This document shows, piece after piece, positions 21,001-32,500 of a DNA stretch of 64,000 nucleotides. Numbering within the stretch: position 1 is the first letter of the stretch; the number at the start of each line of letters is the position of its first letter. Source of the DNA: Alligator mississippiensis. Its lineage: Eukaryota > Chordata > Crocodylia > Alligatoridae. Made by a program: the position numbers and the translations under genes. The DNA lies in assembly GCF_030867095.1 (NCBI RefSeq), contig NC_081828.1, forward strand, positions 218,271,978 to 218,335,977. Reading direction: 5' to 3'. The notes below the pieces were generated by a model. The model was not told where the DNA came from, made no database searches, and was given only the letters and a program-made list of their open reading frames with translations.

Positions 21001-23863
21001 GTTGCCCTTCATCACGTTCTTGTACAGCTCCTTCTGCCAGTCCTCCAAGTTCTCCCACTCCTCCTGGGAGAAGACCGCGTTGTCCTCGAAGGTTGCTGGG
21101 ACCTGAAATCATATGGGCATTCGTGTCTCATGCGATGCAACCCGTGTCGGTGTGGCCAGCCCCACATGTGCAACTAGAGTTTTAATGCAGAAGCTCATTT
21201 TTGCACCAATGTTTTGTCATGGTTTTAATGTTCATATTTAAATAAAGATCCCCTGGGAGCGAAGGGGGCTGAATCTGTTGGCAGGAGGAGAGGAGTCACC
21301 TTTGCTCTGCAATGCCTCAGAATCTAAGGGCACCCGGGTCCTCACTTGGACACGCTGCAGCCATCAGAAGAGTTACAGCAGCTACAGAACGGACGAGGCT
21401 GCAGAGCAAAGGGTCAGGGGCGCTCACAGAAGACAGAGGGTGGAGGAGGGAAGGGACCAGGTTGCAAGAACATTTCTTTCCTCCCCTCCATGCCGCTTCT
21501 CAGAGTAGTCGCAGCCGGTTTGCGCAGAGCAACACACAGCATTTACAATATACCCGGCAAGAAGTTTGTCCCAGAGACAACTGTCATACACGACAGATTT
21601 TCTACAGGGCCCCAGGGGGCTGCGATGCAGGGTGAAGCTACCTCGATGAGCTCATTTGAGCCCAATTACCTCATGCCCATGGCAGGGAACCGGACTTGAT
21701 CTTATAGGTCCCTTCTGGTCCTTCTACGATTACCCTTAGACCATACTGAGGACACTTAAAATGCAAGCACCTGCATATTAAAGCTCAACGTGTGCTAAGG
21801 GCCCTTAGGGGTCTCAAAGTCATGCTGTTTCAGGCGAGGGTTAGCCCTGGGCCATGCTACCTGGCTCCCACGAGGGTAACTCTGGCTCGCTCCACAGAGA
21901 AAGTGAGCAATTTGCAGTCCTTCAGCATCCCTGGGGTCCTAGCCACATCCCTACTCACCAGCCCTCTCGTGCAGGCAAGAAACGGTGTTAACCCTCAACG
22001 TGCGACTGCTGACAGCACGCTCCAATTTCAACACTGCTCCACATTCCCCAAATTTCGTATGGCCCAAGCGGAACGGGCAACTCCACCCTCACAGACAACC
22101 TGCAAACACCCACATGCAGGGAAACGGGGGAGGATCAGTCTGGCCTGACCCTGCTCAGTGCGTTTCAGAGGTTTAAAGCTAGGCTCTGAAGAGAGGAGGA
22201 AGGAGAGAAAGCCAGGGTTTGTTACGAGACGGGGATGCCTCAAAGCCGGACTCCTCTGACCCACGGCAGCAGACAAAACACACCACACGTTCCTCCTTGA
22301 GTCAATCGGAGCAGCCCAGCTCCCAGCGTAAGAGCAAGTATTGGCGCTCCTTCCTCCCCTCGCTTGGGATTGAAGCGCAGGAGACAAGGACCGCCCAGGG
22401 AGCCCCACCACCGCCAGGGCACATAGACACGGGGGCTGCTACAGACCCAACAAAATCACCTTGCCCCCAGCTGACCACACAATCCCGTCTCTTCTACCAT
22501 TGCAAAGAGGTGGCACAGCAGCCCCTTCCCCAGGGCTGGGCGTTACCTTGGGGACCTCGCCGGTAATGCCGGGCGGCAGGCGCAGGACCCAGAAGTTCCT
22601 GTTCTTGAGCAGGTTCTCCATGTTCTCCAGGCGCCGCTGCAGCAGCCCGTACTCCTGGATCAGGCTGCCCAGCGCCGCCCACTTGCTCTCCAGCTGGTTG
22701 CTGAACTCCAGCTCGGTTTTCTCGCATTCAAACACCTTCTTCTCCGCCGCCCCCGTCCTCCCCTCCAGGTTCAGCAGCCGCGTGGCGAGCGAGTCCACCT
22801 TCTGCTCCAATGCCTGGATCCCGGCCACCAGTGACCACACTGAGCCTGTGGCCCCTTGCCCCGCCGGGGGCTCTGGGGCGGCGGGGGCCTGCGGGCGCTG
22901 CGGCCCTGTGTCCTGCTCCTGGACCTGGTTGCAAGGAGGAGGAACGTGACGCTGGAGTCGGGCTCCTGCTCAGTGGGGTGGGGGGCCGTCATGGACGGGG
23001 ACCTTTGTTCCCAAGAACGAGCCCCTGTTCGGGGGCTGCAGGGCTGCACACCCCGAGCGCAGCGATTGCAGCCGCTGCAGACCCGCGCCTCGTCCCCGGC
23101 TCTGCGCTGCATGGCTCCCAGCGCTGCGGCACCCTGCACGGCATCGCCGTGCTCCCAAGGGCTGTTGCACCCCTACACCCCCCCCAGAGCCCTGGGGTTG
23201 TTGCACCCCTACAACCCCCCCCTGGAGCCTCAGGGTTGCTGCACCCCTACAACCCCCCCCCCAAAGGTTGCTGCACCCCTGCAAGCATCTCTCCCCCTCC
23301 AGGCTTGCTGCACGCCCCCCCCCCCCCGTGACCCCTGGGGGTTGCTGCACCCCTGCAAGCATCTCCCCCCCTCCAGGGTTGCTGCACCCCTACAACCCCC
23401 CCCCCGACCCCTGGGGGTTGCTGCACCCCTGCAAGCACCTGCCCCCCTCCAGGGATGCTGCACCACTAAACACCCCCCTCCCCCGCGCTACCCCCAGGGT
23501 GCTGCAAGCACCTCCCCCCCTGCAGGGTTACTGCGTCCCTGCAACCTCCCGTGGTTGCTGCCCCCCTGCAAGCACCTGCTCCCCTCCAGAGTTGCTGCAT
23601 CACTAAACGCCCCCCCCGCGACCCCCGGGGTTGCTGCACCCCTGCAAGCACCTGCCCCCCTGCAGGGTTGCTGCACCCCTACAACCCCCCCGTGACTCCC
23701 GGGGTTGCTGCCCCCCTGCAAGGACCTCCCCCCTGCAGGGTTGCTGCACCCCTGCAAGCCCCTCCCCCCTGCAGGGCTGCTGCACCCCGCCCGTGGCCGG
23801 GACGCCCCGCCGGACCCCGTTGCCGGGCAACGCGCTCACCTGCGCGGGCTGCCGGGCGGCCAT
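18054..23863 (-). CDS. DUF3669-KRAB-C2H2 zinc-finger transcription factor (gene A)
   Basis: Six phase-matched exons: 23863-23840 (MAARQPAQ), 22924-22547 (DUF3669), 21102-20979 (KRAB-A), 19652-19539, 19298-19188 and 19033-18054, together 576 residues. The DUF3669 coiled coil reads [16 protein letters not shown] and [17 protein letters not shown], as in ZNF282, ZNF398 and ZNF746. The KRAB-A exon is 124 bp, not 127: one codon is missing (AVFSQ instead of VYFSQ) and the DV core is DN, so TRIM28 recruitment looks unlikely. Linker exons carry [20 protein letters not shown] and a [12 protein letters not shown] acidic cassette. The last exon has five good C2H2 fingers at about residues 370-507 (CGVCAKGF to CPACGKSF), with one degenerate finger before and one after. 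DUF3669-KRAB proteins are nuclear regulators, some reported as activators rather than TRIM28-dependent repressors. Promoter is CpG-rich and the first intron holds a minisatellite. Confidence 0.9.
20035..20640 (-). mobile_element. CR1 LINE 3' fragment in intron 3 of gene A
   Basis: On the minus strand it reads from [20 protein letters not shown] through [20 protein letters not shown] to a CTAGATGTGACCTCC tail near 20070. It lies in the same orientation as the host gene and is broken. Confidence 0.85.
21640..21745 (+). mobile_element. Short CR1-like 3' end
   Basis: ACTTGATCTTATAGGTCCCTTCTGGTC has the order of a CR1 3' end, but the tail repeat is eroded. It lies in intron 2 of gene A. Confidence 0.35.
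23150..23790. repeat. C-rich minisatellite in intron 1 of gene A
   Basis: A core of GTTGCTGCACCCCTGCAAGC or CACCCCTACAACCCCCC recurs roughly every 35-65 bases across about 640 bp, separated by runs of 6-14 C. It begins about 50 bases inside intron 1. The RNA-like (minus) strand is therefore strongly G-rich, with many GGGG and longer runs, directly downstream of the promoter. Spacers are themselves repetitive, so this is not a CRISPR array. Confidence 0.9.
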
Positions 23864-24420
23864 GGCTGCGCTGCGCTGCGCTGCGCGCTAGGGGGCGGGC
23901 GCGGCGGCCATGCCGGGCGCGGGGCATGACGGGAGGCGCGGCATCTTCCCCGCCATTTAAAGGGGCCGCGGCGCGGAGGGGGAGGGGCGCGCTCTAAGCG
24001 TGACGTGTGCCAGGGCCGCCCTAAGTGTGACGTCTGCCCTGCTCTGGGCACAGCGCTGGCTGGCACGCGCGCAGACCGCAGCTCGAAGCCGAGGCTGGGG
24101 CAGCGGGGACGTGGCCGCGCGCCGGTGGGGAGCCGCACAGCGAGGGCCACCCCCGAACTAACGAAGCAGCGGGGCTGGCGGCAACGTCCCACGTCACTGG
24201 GGTCGTCGTCGAACGGCTAACCACACACGCAGATGCCAAGCAAAGGCCGCCCTGCCCCGCCGCCAGGGCCGCCGGCCTACGAGAGCGGCACGGGCACGGC
24301 CCGCAGCGTCCGACGCGTCCCCGCCAAACTCCTCGGGGCTCGGTCCTGCCAGTACTCCTGGTTTTACTCTGTGGGAAGGAGCGCACACACACACACACAC
24401 ACGCGTGTGGCTTTGCTGGG
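23841..24420 (-). promoter_or_regulatory. CpG-rich promoter region of gene A
   Basis: Very GC- and CpG-rich sequence lies upstream of the minus-strand ATG at 23863, including GGGGGCGGGCGCGGCGG and GGGGCCGCGGCGCGG. A near-TATA TTTAAAGG is at about 23957 on the plus strand. A (CA) run is at about 24386-24405. No plus-strand gene was recognised, so divergent transcription is only possible. Confidence 0.55.
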
Positions 24421-24499
24421 CTACGTCGCCCCAGTCGCCTCTACCCAGCGGGGCGGCACTGGCACCGTTGCGTCCCGGCCTACCCACGCCGCGGCCGCG

Positions 24500-25065
24500 C
24501 CCGGCACTACACGTCTGCTCTGAACGGCGTCCTCTTGAAGACTTCCCCGGTTGGGGACTGGGGCTGCCCCCCTCCTGGGACGTCTGGGCCACGTCGCGGT
24601 CGCCCTCGCCGCACAGACGCGCTTCCTTGCATCCACCCTGGACCCGTCCTCGGGCAGTTTCTGGCCATTGCTCCTTGTCCTCCCCAGGGCGCCCTAGTGA
24701 ACCGTCCCCCCGGTCCCAACAGTCACCCCGACATACCGACAGACAGCCATCGCGTCCCCCTGGGTCTTCTCTTCCCCAGGCTGAGCAGCCCCGATCCCGT
24801 AGTCCTTTGGCATCAGGTTTGCCCCCCAGGTCCTTAACCATCCTTGCAGCCCTTCTCCGGACCCTTTTAAGACTCTCGGCATCTTTTTTGGGAGCGCGGT
24901 GCCCAGAACTGGACACGGGCCCGCCGCTGGGTCTCGCCAGCGCCGAGGAGAGAGGAAATAGCACGGCCTTAGCCCTGCTCGCGACGCGCCTGGGTTGTGC
25001 ATACGGAGACACCGAGCTGCCCCTCTTGGCCTTGCTGGTTTAATCCAAAGGAAAACAGGTGTTGG
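24500..25065 (-). mobile_element. Old CR1 LINE fragment
   Basis: Complement pieces such as AESLKRVRRRAARMVKDLGG and the GTGCCCAGAACTGGACAC block match the CR1 reverse transcriptase C-terminal region. Several frame breaks; old. A further CR1 3' scrap lies at about 25385-25440 (AGTCCAACCCCCTGCTTG). Confidence 0.65.
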
Positions 25066-25084
25066 GAGATCATCCATTTGTCCG

Positions 25085-26465
25085 TCTATCGGTTGCAGAC
25101 AGCTCCCCGGGCTCTCCCCTTACCGCGGCCTCCCCCGGCTACCGCGGGGCCGGACCAAACCCCACCTGCAATCTGCAGGTCTCGGCGCTGAGGCTCCGTC
25201 CTAGAGGGAAATGCCGGGAGCGCCTCCCAGGACGCGGCGGGCTGGGGAGCAGCCGAGCACGAGGAGGCATTGGAGCGGGACGCTGCCTGTGCTCGCGCTG
25301 CTCCTGTATAGCAGGGCCGTCCGGCAGTGCCCGGGGTGGGGGTTAACTGATGGCCCCGAGCACGGACGAGTGGGGCTGGAAGCATCTAGTCCAACCCCCT
25401 GCTTGAAGCAGGATCAGTCCTGCCCAAACCATCCTACGCAAACCATAATCTAAACTCTACATGAGACTCCCTGACACAACACAGACTCACACCCCAACCT
25501 GCCACAGGGGAAGCAGGGGGACCGCAGCAGCCGACGCGGGCATTGCTCCCCGCCAACGCCCTCCTGCTGCTGCTGGAGTCTCCAGGCTGCCCTCCCTCTT
25601 CTTGTGCCCAGCCCTGGGGGCAATGCGGGGTGGCCCAAGAGGCTGAGACCCCCAGCCAGGGGGTGGGGGGGACCCTATGCAGTGTGGGGTCATGGGCTGC
25701 AAGAGTGGGGCTGGCACCATGCAGCCCTCATGGGCCCCCTAGAAGCTGAATACCGAACCCGGTGCCCACACTTGGGCACCCGTGTGAAGCTGCTCTAGCC
25801 CTAAACTCTGCCCTCACCCACCCGTGGGCTTCCCAAATGGGCATGGGGATGTGAAATCGGCCCATAACCAGGACCCCTGCTAGCCTGGGGGCATGTCATA
25901 GTTTCATAGTTGGTAGGGGCAGAAGGGACCTGAGCAGATCATCAAGTCTGACCCCCTGCCCTGGCAGGAATGAATGCTGGGATCAAATGAAATGTGAAAA
26001 AACAGCCCCGTGCTATGAGGAAGGGCAGGACCGGTGCCCCCCGTACCCAAAAGTTGGCAGGAACGTGCAGTCTGAGATTAAAAGTACACTCAACTACAGG
26101 GCAGACAGCAGCTGCCCAGGGCATCTAGGCTGGAACGTGTCCCTGTGAGGTCCTGCCAGTCTGTCCCGGTGTGGAGAAGCGTTTCTGGGGGCGGCACGGT
26201 CATCTCCGCCCGTGCCCGCGACACATCCCTGAAGCTTGGAGGAAAGTTCTGAATGCCTACGTCCGTCGCCAGCCCCAGAAGCACAAAGTACTGCTGTCCG
26301 TGGAGCCCGTCATCTCCCCCGTGACCTCCTACCGTCCCGAATAGCCCCGAGGACCTGCTGCAGACTGTCCATGCCAGATACGAAGTCTATCCGGGAACTA
26401 GCCAAACGCCAGCCACCCCCCACTGGCTCTGGGGGCCGAGGGAGAAGCCGCGTTCCCCTGAGCAT
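25085..26465. other. Intergenic spacer between genes A and B
   Basis: Contains a CR1 3' end on the minus strand at about 25895-25975 (ATAGTTTCATAGTTGG, GACCCCCTGCCCTGGCAGG). No coding frame with conserved features was found elsewhere. Confidence 0.4.
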
Positions 26466-26540
26466 CGAGTACTAAGTTCTAAAGCCGGAAGGGACCAGGA
26501 AAATCCTCAAGCCCCTGCATAGCACAGGCCAGCGTTGGCC
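26466..26540 (-). mobile_element. CR1 3'-end scrap forming the start of gene B's 3' untranslated region
   Basis: TTCTAAAGCCGGAAGGGACC and the following AAATCCTCAAGCCCC match the order of CR1 3' ends on the minus strand. It begins within a few bases of gene B's stop codon. Confidence 0.5.
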
Positions 26541-29500
26541 CTAAAGCTTCAACACATCGGCACCCAGCCCGCAGGCCTCTGCACCCTCCTCTGTGCCAGC
26601 AAGGGGCTGGGTAGCCCCCACCTCCGTCCGAAGAGCTGGGGAGCACCCTCCATCTGCAGCAATTGCATGATCACCTGTCGCATCAGATGCAGGTATAACA
26701 TCTGTCCTGGGGGCAGGGGCTGGCGGGCAGGGCCCCTCCCCAGATGCAGGCATGCCCTGGATGCCCCCCGGCTCGGGGGAGCTGGCAGTGGGTGGCCGCA
26801 GGGCCTGCTGCCGGAGGAGCCGGCAGCGCAGCAGGGCCCTCTCCCGGGCGTGGATCTTCTGGTGCCGGATGAGGTGGGTGTGGCGGGTGAAGGTCTTCTT
26901 GCATTCGGCGCAGCTGTACGGCCGCTCCCCAGAGTGTGTCATCTGGTGCCGGCGGAGGGCAGAGAAGTAGGCGAACACTTTCCAGCACACAGCGCACGTG
27001 GGCAGCGCCTTGCTGTGGGTGTCCCGGGGCTTGGCCAGCTGCTTGGCCGAGGGAAAGAGCTTGTGGGGCTCGCTGGGGCCGGCGCAAGGGCTGCGGTAGG
27101 GGCTGCTGCGAGGCCGCAGCCGCAGGCCCGGGTGCAGGCCGTTTTCGGGGGCGCTCCCCCCTGCATGCATGCGCTGGTGCAGCTCCAGGTGCTGCTGGTG
27201 GGTGAAGCTGATTTCGCACTCGGGGCACTCGTAGGGCCCCTCCTTGGCGTGGCTCCGCTGGTGGATGATGAGGTTGATCTTCAGGCGAAAGCGGCGTCCG
27301 CACTCGGTGCAGGGGTGTGCCCGCTCCCGCGGGCGGTGCCGTGGGCAGGCTGGCTCAGCCGTCACGTTGCTGTCCCGCCTCGGGGGTTTGCTCAGCCTCT
27401 TCTTCTCCGGCTTGGCCTGCGGCAGTGGGGAGCACAACTGGCTTTCAGCCTCTGCGGGGCTCAGGGAAGCCTCAAGGGGACCCTCTGCCGATGCTGCCTC
27501 TGCCGCCAAAACGCCAGGGCTGGGAGGCCCATCGCAGCCCGTGTCTTTCACCGGGAGCTGGTCATCCCCTGCAACACAGAGGAGGATACAGAGGTTATTT
27601 GTGCAGCTCTCAGGAATGGGGACAAGCCCTATTTTTGCCCAGACCCTGAGCTGCTGGATTTCTTAAGCAGTCAAGAGGTGCCACTGTAGCAGAAAGCCCC
27701 CTTTTCCTCTTGCCTGCATTTGCTCTCCCCTCTTTGGGTATGTTTCTCTTTTTCTACCTTTTCTTCCTTCCTCTCTCTTTCACTTTAAGATAAGGAATTG
27801 TATTTTAAAATTTGTATGTGTGCATTTTGTATCTCCCCTTGTAGTTTGGTATTTTTATCTATTTGTGTGCCATGGCATTTGTAGCTTATATTTTATACTC
27901 CTCACCTTTCAACTAAATGTGTTTTAGTAAATTATACATTGTAACAATGTTAACAAGGGCAGGAATCAAACTGCCCTTCCTTGTATCAGGCTGGCCCCTG
28001 AAAGAGCGAGTGAATCAGTGATTGAATGTGTAAGGTAACTGAATGTGTAACATAGTAGCAGGCAGCAATTATCACCTGGAAACTGCAGATCAACCAAGGG
28101 AAGAAGTCAATAGAAGACAATGTAACAACCGGGAAATGTCACTGATCAAGGGCTAGAAGCCCTGGCCTGACGTAATCAACACCAGAGACCAACTTTTGGG
28201 CTGAATATCTCCAGATTGACCACTCCCAGAGCCCTATTCTAAATTCACCAACGGACTCCCAAACCTGCACATACATGCGGACGACCCCTGGGGCTGACAG
28301 ATGCCATCCAGTAGCCACCGAGGGGGGGGGAAGTCTCACGAGGGTCAATGACCCCTGGATTGGGCAAACCTGAAAACTGGGGAGTCACCAAAGTCTGCCA
28401 GGGACAGATAAAAGGCAGTGAAAAGTGACCCTCAGTGGCGCCCTCTTGATCTCGATCTCCAACTCGACCAGACCTGTCCAGCCAGAAGGACCAGCCGGCG
28501 ACCCCCTTCTGGAGGATAACACCACGCTGGAAGAAGCCTCGACTGGCCATCGACAGCAGACTCCAGCGCCTGTGGCATAGGTATACCTGACTCTTGTAGC
28601 TCGCTACTGTGTGTGTGTATGTGTGTGCATGTGTGTGTGTGTGGGGACCAGCCCCAAGGTTTATGATTACAGTGTTTCAATCTGCCTAATAAACTAGAAT
28701 TTTAAGGATCCCGAGTTGGACATTTGTAGCCAGCACCACCAGTTAGGACCGCAGGAAAGCAGGGCTGGAAGGGACTCACAAGGTCACATCCAGTCCAGCC
28801 CCCCGGCTCCAGGAAGGATCAGCCCTGACCAAAGCATCTGAGCCACATGTCTGTCCAACCTGCTCCTGAACATTTCCAGGGATGGAGACTCCACAACTGC
28901 TCCAGGCGCCTGTGCCAATGCTGGACCATGCTCAGAGTCAGGAAGTTCCTCCTCATCACCTGCCTCAATTTCCCCGGCTGCAGTTTGAGCCTGTTGCTCC
29001 TAGTCCAGTCCCCTACAGCCATAGAGAAAAGCTCACCTCCATCCTCTGTGTCATTGACCTTCAGGAATTTGCAGACTTTATCAAATCCCTGTCTTCTCTT
29101 CTCCAGGCTAAATAACCTAAACTCTTTCAGTCTGTCCTCATCAGGCTCGCTTCCAGGCCCCTAGTCATTTTTGTTGCTCTGCACTGGACCCTTTCCAATC
29201 TGTCTCCATCTTTCCTGAAGTGTGGGGCCCAAAATTGGACACCAGACCCAAGGGGAGGCCTCCCCAGTGCTGAACAGAGCAGAAGAATCGCTTCCCTTGA
29301 ATCACGAGTGATGCCCCTGTTAATACAACCTGGGACACTGTTGGTTTTCTTTTATGCAACAAGAGCACCCTCTTGGCTCATATTCAACTTCTAGTCCACT
29401 GTCACCCCCAGGTCCTTCTTTGCAGCCCTGCAGCCCAGCCAGTCGTTCCTCAGCGTGGATTTGTGCATGTGATTATGCTGTCCCAAGTGCAGATGAAGGT

Positions 29501-32500
29501 CTGGGAACGTGAGAAAGTGGCAGTCCAAAGGATTTGCCAGGCAAAGGGGAGGAAGAGGGGGAATCCCAGGGGCCAGGCAGTGCACACTCCACTCCCCACT
29601 GCAGCCTCGAGTCTGTCTGGAAAGACTGAAGACAGAGGCAAGGGGACAACGGCCTGGTACCAGTCTCTCCAGCGCCAACCCGAGTATGGGATGCTGAACA
29701 CTGCCAGCAACAGGCTGTGAGCAAACCTGGAGGAGGCACAGGACTGTATCCAGGCAAACCCCATCCTTGCTCCCTCCCATCCCATGGCTGTACCAGGGAG
29801 ACCACGTGCTTTCGCTCCTGGGGTGTTAGTTCAGCACAGCCCCAAGGGTGTTAGTTCAGCACGGCATCAGACGTGTGCCCACCTGTCTGCGCTCTACATC
29901 CCACTCTAGAGCAATAATGTTGCACGGAAATAAACCTCCCGACGCAAGAACGCTGAACCTGCATGACGGGCTCTCCAAGGAGCTAAGCTGATCTCCGCAA
30001 CCTTCTCATGTCCTTGCACTCTGCTTCTCCTTTGCTTCCCTCTTGAAAGCCCTCTGGCCTATGTTTGACAACCTCAGTGGAAGGCAGCGTGGGCTGCTCC
30101 ACCCTGGAGGGAGGGCGGCGTGCTAGCGATCTATGCTCCTTTTCCCTCTTTCCTTGCTGGCTGCGCAGCTTGTCCCCGTGGACAATCCCCAGCTCCCAGA
30201 AGCGCTTGCTGTGTTCCCGCCTCACCCTGGGGCCAGACACCTGGGCCTGGCGAGCTGACAAGGCAAGGCTTGGGTTTGTTTTCCCTCTGGCAAAGTCAGG
30301 CCATGCAGCAGAGTTGGCCCCTCCTTGCTCTCGCACATGATGCAAAGAAGTGTCCCGATGGGATCGTCACTCCTCCTGTCAGGGAGTGGGGCAGGGACGC
30401 TGCTCACGGGGTGGGAACACACTGCAGCTTAATGCTTGTTGGATCCTCTTCCTAAGGCTCTCAAGCGGGCAGGCCTGCCCCATGGCACATAGGGAGAGAG
30501 GAGTGCATGGAGAGGAAAGGGCTGCCTGGCTCCCAGCCCCCTGCCCGCCCTGGAGCCGGCTGGGCTGACACTCACCTGCGCCAGGGTCTACCAGCGTCTC
30601 TTCCTCCTCCAGGTCTGGGGTGTCTTGGTCGTCAGGCTCATCCTCGTGCACCCCCCACGAGAGGCTATCTAGCGCTGACACCGGAGATGCTGCGGGGAAG
30701 AGAACAGCAGGGCCGGCTGAAGGATGCTGAGCGCAGAGCTGCCTCAGCTGGAGGACCTGTGTTCCCCCTAATCGCCACCCCTGCTGCCTACCAGGCCCCC
30801 TTTCTCCTGGCCTATCTCCCTACAGAGACCCTCTCTCCTCCTCCAGGAACCCAGCTGCCCACATCCTTGGGCTCCCTGCTCACGTAGGCACGTCCCAGCT
30901 GCAGCAGCCAGCCTGCCAGGGCCAACGAGTTCTTGCAGCAGGACCCACAAGCAGCCTCGCTTGCCCTCTGCCAGCCTCCTGGGGCTGGAGGGGACTCATG
31001 GGTTGCCAGTCATCACAGAGGCTGGTAAGCAAGGGGCTAAAGTGCCCCTGGCCAGAACGTAAGACCCACCTCGGACCCAATGCCAACCCTGGAGGCCCCA
31101 AATGCCTCGTGGGTCTGACACTGCAATCCCAGCATCCAAGTCACTGTGAGCTGGGGCCCAGCTCCCACCCTGGGAGCTACTATGTCCCCTGTTCCCTCCA
31201 CGTTTCTCCTCTGGGCTCAGCCTGGAGCAACCCACACTTCCTCTTGCCAAGCACCATCGCATTTCTCCCATGCTGTCTTTCTGCTCAGTGCAGACCCAGG
31301 CCATCAGGGCTCTGTGGAGACCTGCGTCCTGCCCCTGGCAGAGCTCTGGTGCCGATAGCAGAGCTGCGCTGCAGGGAGATTGACTGAGATGGACAAAGGG
31401 AGGAGGCCTGGTGCGATGTGACTCACCTGTGCTGGTGTTCACAGGGGCGTCCCCTTCTTCCCATGCCTCTTGCTTCTCCTCTGCTTCTTCTGACCTTTCT
31501 GGAGAGCCTGGCTGCTCTCTGACACAGGGCTCCTCCCCTCGCTCTATCTGGGACAGGATGTCAGGCTTGGACACGGCGTAGTCTGCAAATGGAGAAAGAC
31601 ATTAGGAAACACTTTCTCACTAGGAGGGTGGTGAAGCACTCAAACAGGTTACCCAGAGAGGTGGCATCTCCATCCTTGGAGGTTTTGAAGACCCGGATAG
31701 ACAAAGCCCTGGCTGGGATGATGCAGTTGGGGCTGGTCTTGCTTGGAGCAGGGGGTTGGATTAGATGTGACCACATGAGGTCCCTTCAACCCTCATTGTC
31801 TATGATTCAGTGACATGAGAGGATGCTGATCAGCCTTAGCGATGGGCGATCTTTCAAGATGCAGAACTGTCCATGGGTTTTGGCCAACCCTTCAAATCAG
31901 TGGCCAGAGGTGGTGGGCAGTGTGGACGGATGCTAATATTTCCCTAGGGTTCCTACATCAAAACAAAGCATGGGAGGTATGTTATTGTCCTTCGCAGGGG
32001 GATTCACACATGCAAGGGGAGGCCAAGCTCCAAGAGAAGAACAAGCCTGGAACTTCTCAGTTATCTTCAAGGCTGCCAAAACCTCTACCACCTGGACAAC
32101 AGGTAGCTTAAAAGAAGGTGTTGTCTTTATTGATCAAACACCTCCTGTTTCAGCTTCAACAACCACTTGAAGGGCAGTTCTTCTGACCTGTCACTGCCAG
32201 GCACCTATGTGACTGCAGAAGGGCCAAAGCAACTGCTGCCATCAGGACCAGCCTGGCTTGGAGGAGAGTCATCTGGAGAAAGGTGCCCCAGCAGCAACCA
32301 TTGGACTGTCACTCAGAAAAGACCAAACAAACGGTAAAGCTGCTCCTGGGACCAGCTTTGGTGGAGGATATCTTAGAGCCGAGTCCGAGTTCTGCGTGAG
32401 TACATGCACAAAGTGATGTTTTACCAGCCTTTAGCGTGGGACGGGGTTACAGTGCGAGACCTTTAAATCACGGTGGGTTATCCACAGGATATGGCCTAAC

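Noticed and set aside
22810-23697. Long plus-strand frames rich in HPYNPP and CCTP
   Set aside because: Translation of the minisatellite, not a protein gene.
23150-23790. CRISPR-like periodic array
   Set aside because: Repeats and spacers are both variable and C-rich, spacing is irregular, and the setting is a vertebrate intron; it is a minisatellite.
26535-27689. 384-codon plus-strand frame
   Set aside because: Antisense shadow of gene B's finger exon.
27938-28740. A full endogenous retrovirus in gene B
   Set aside because: Only one LTR-like unit is seen and no viral coding sequence; at most a solo LTR.
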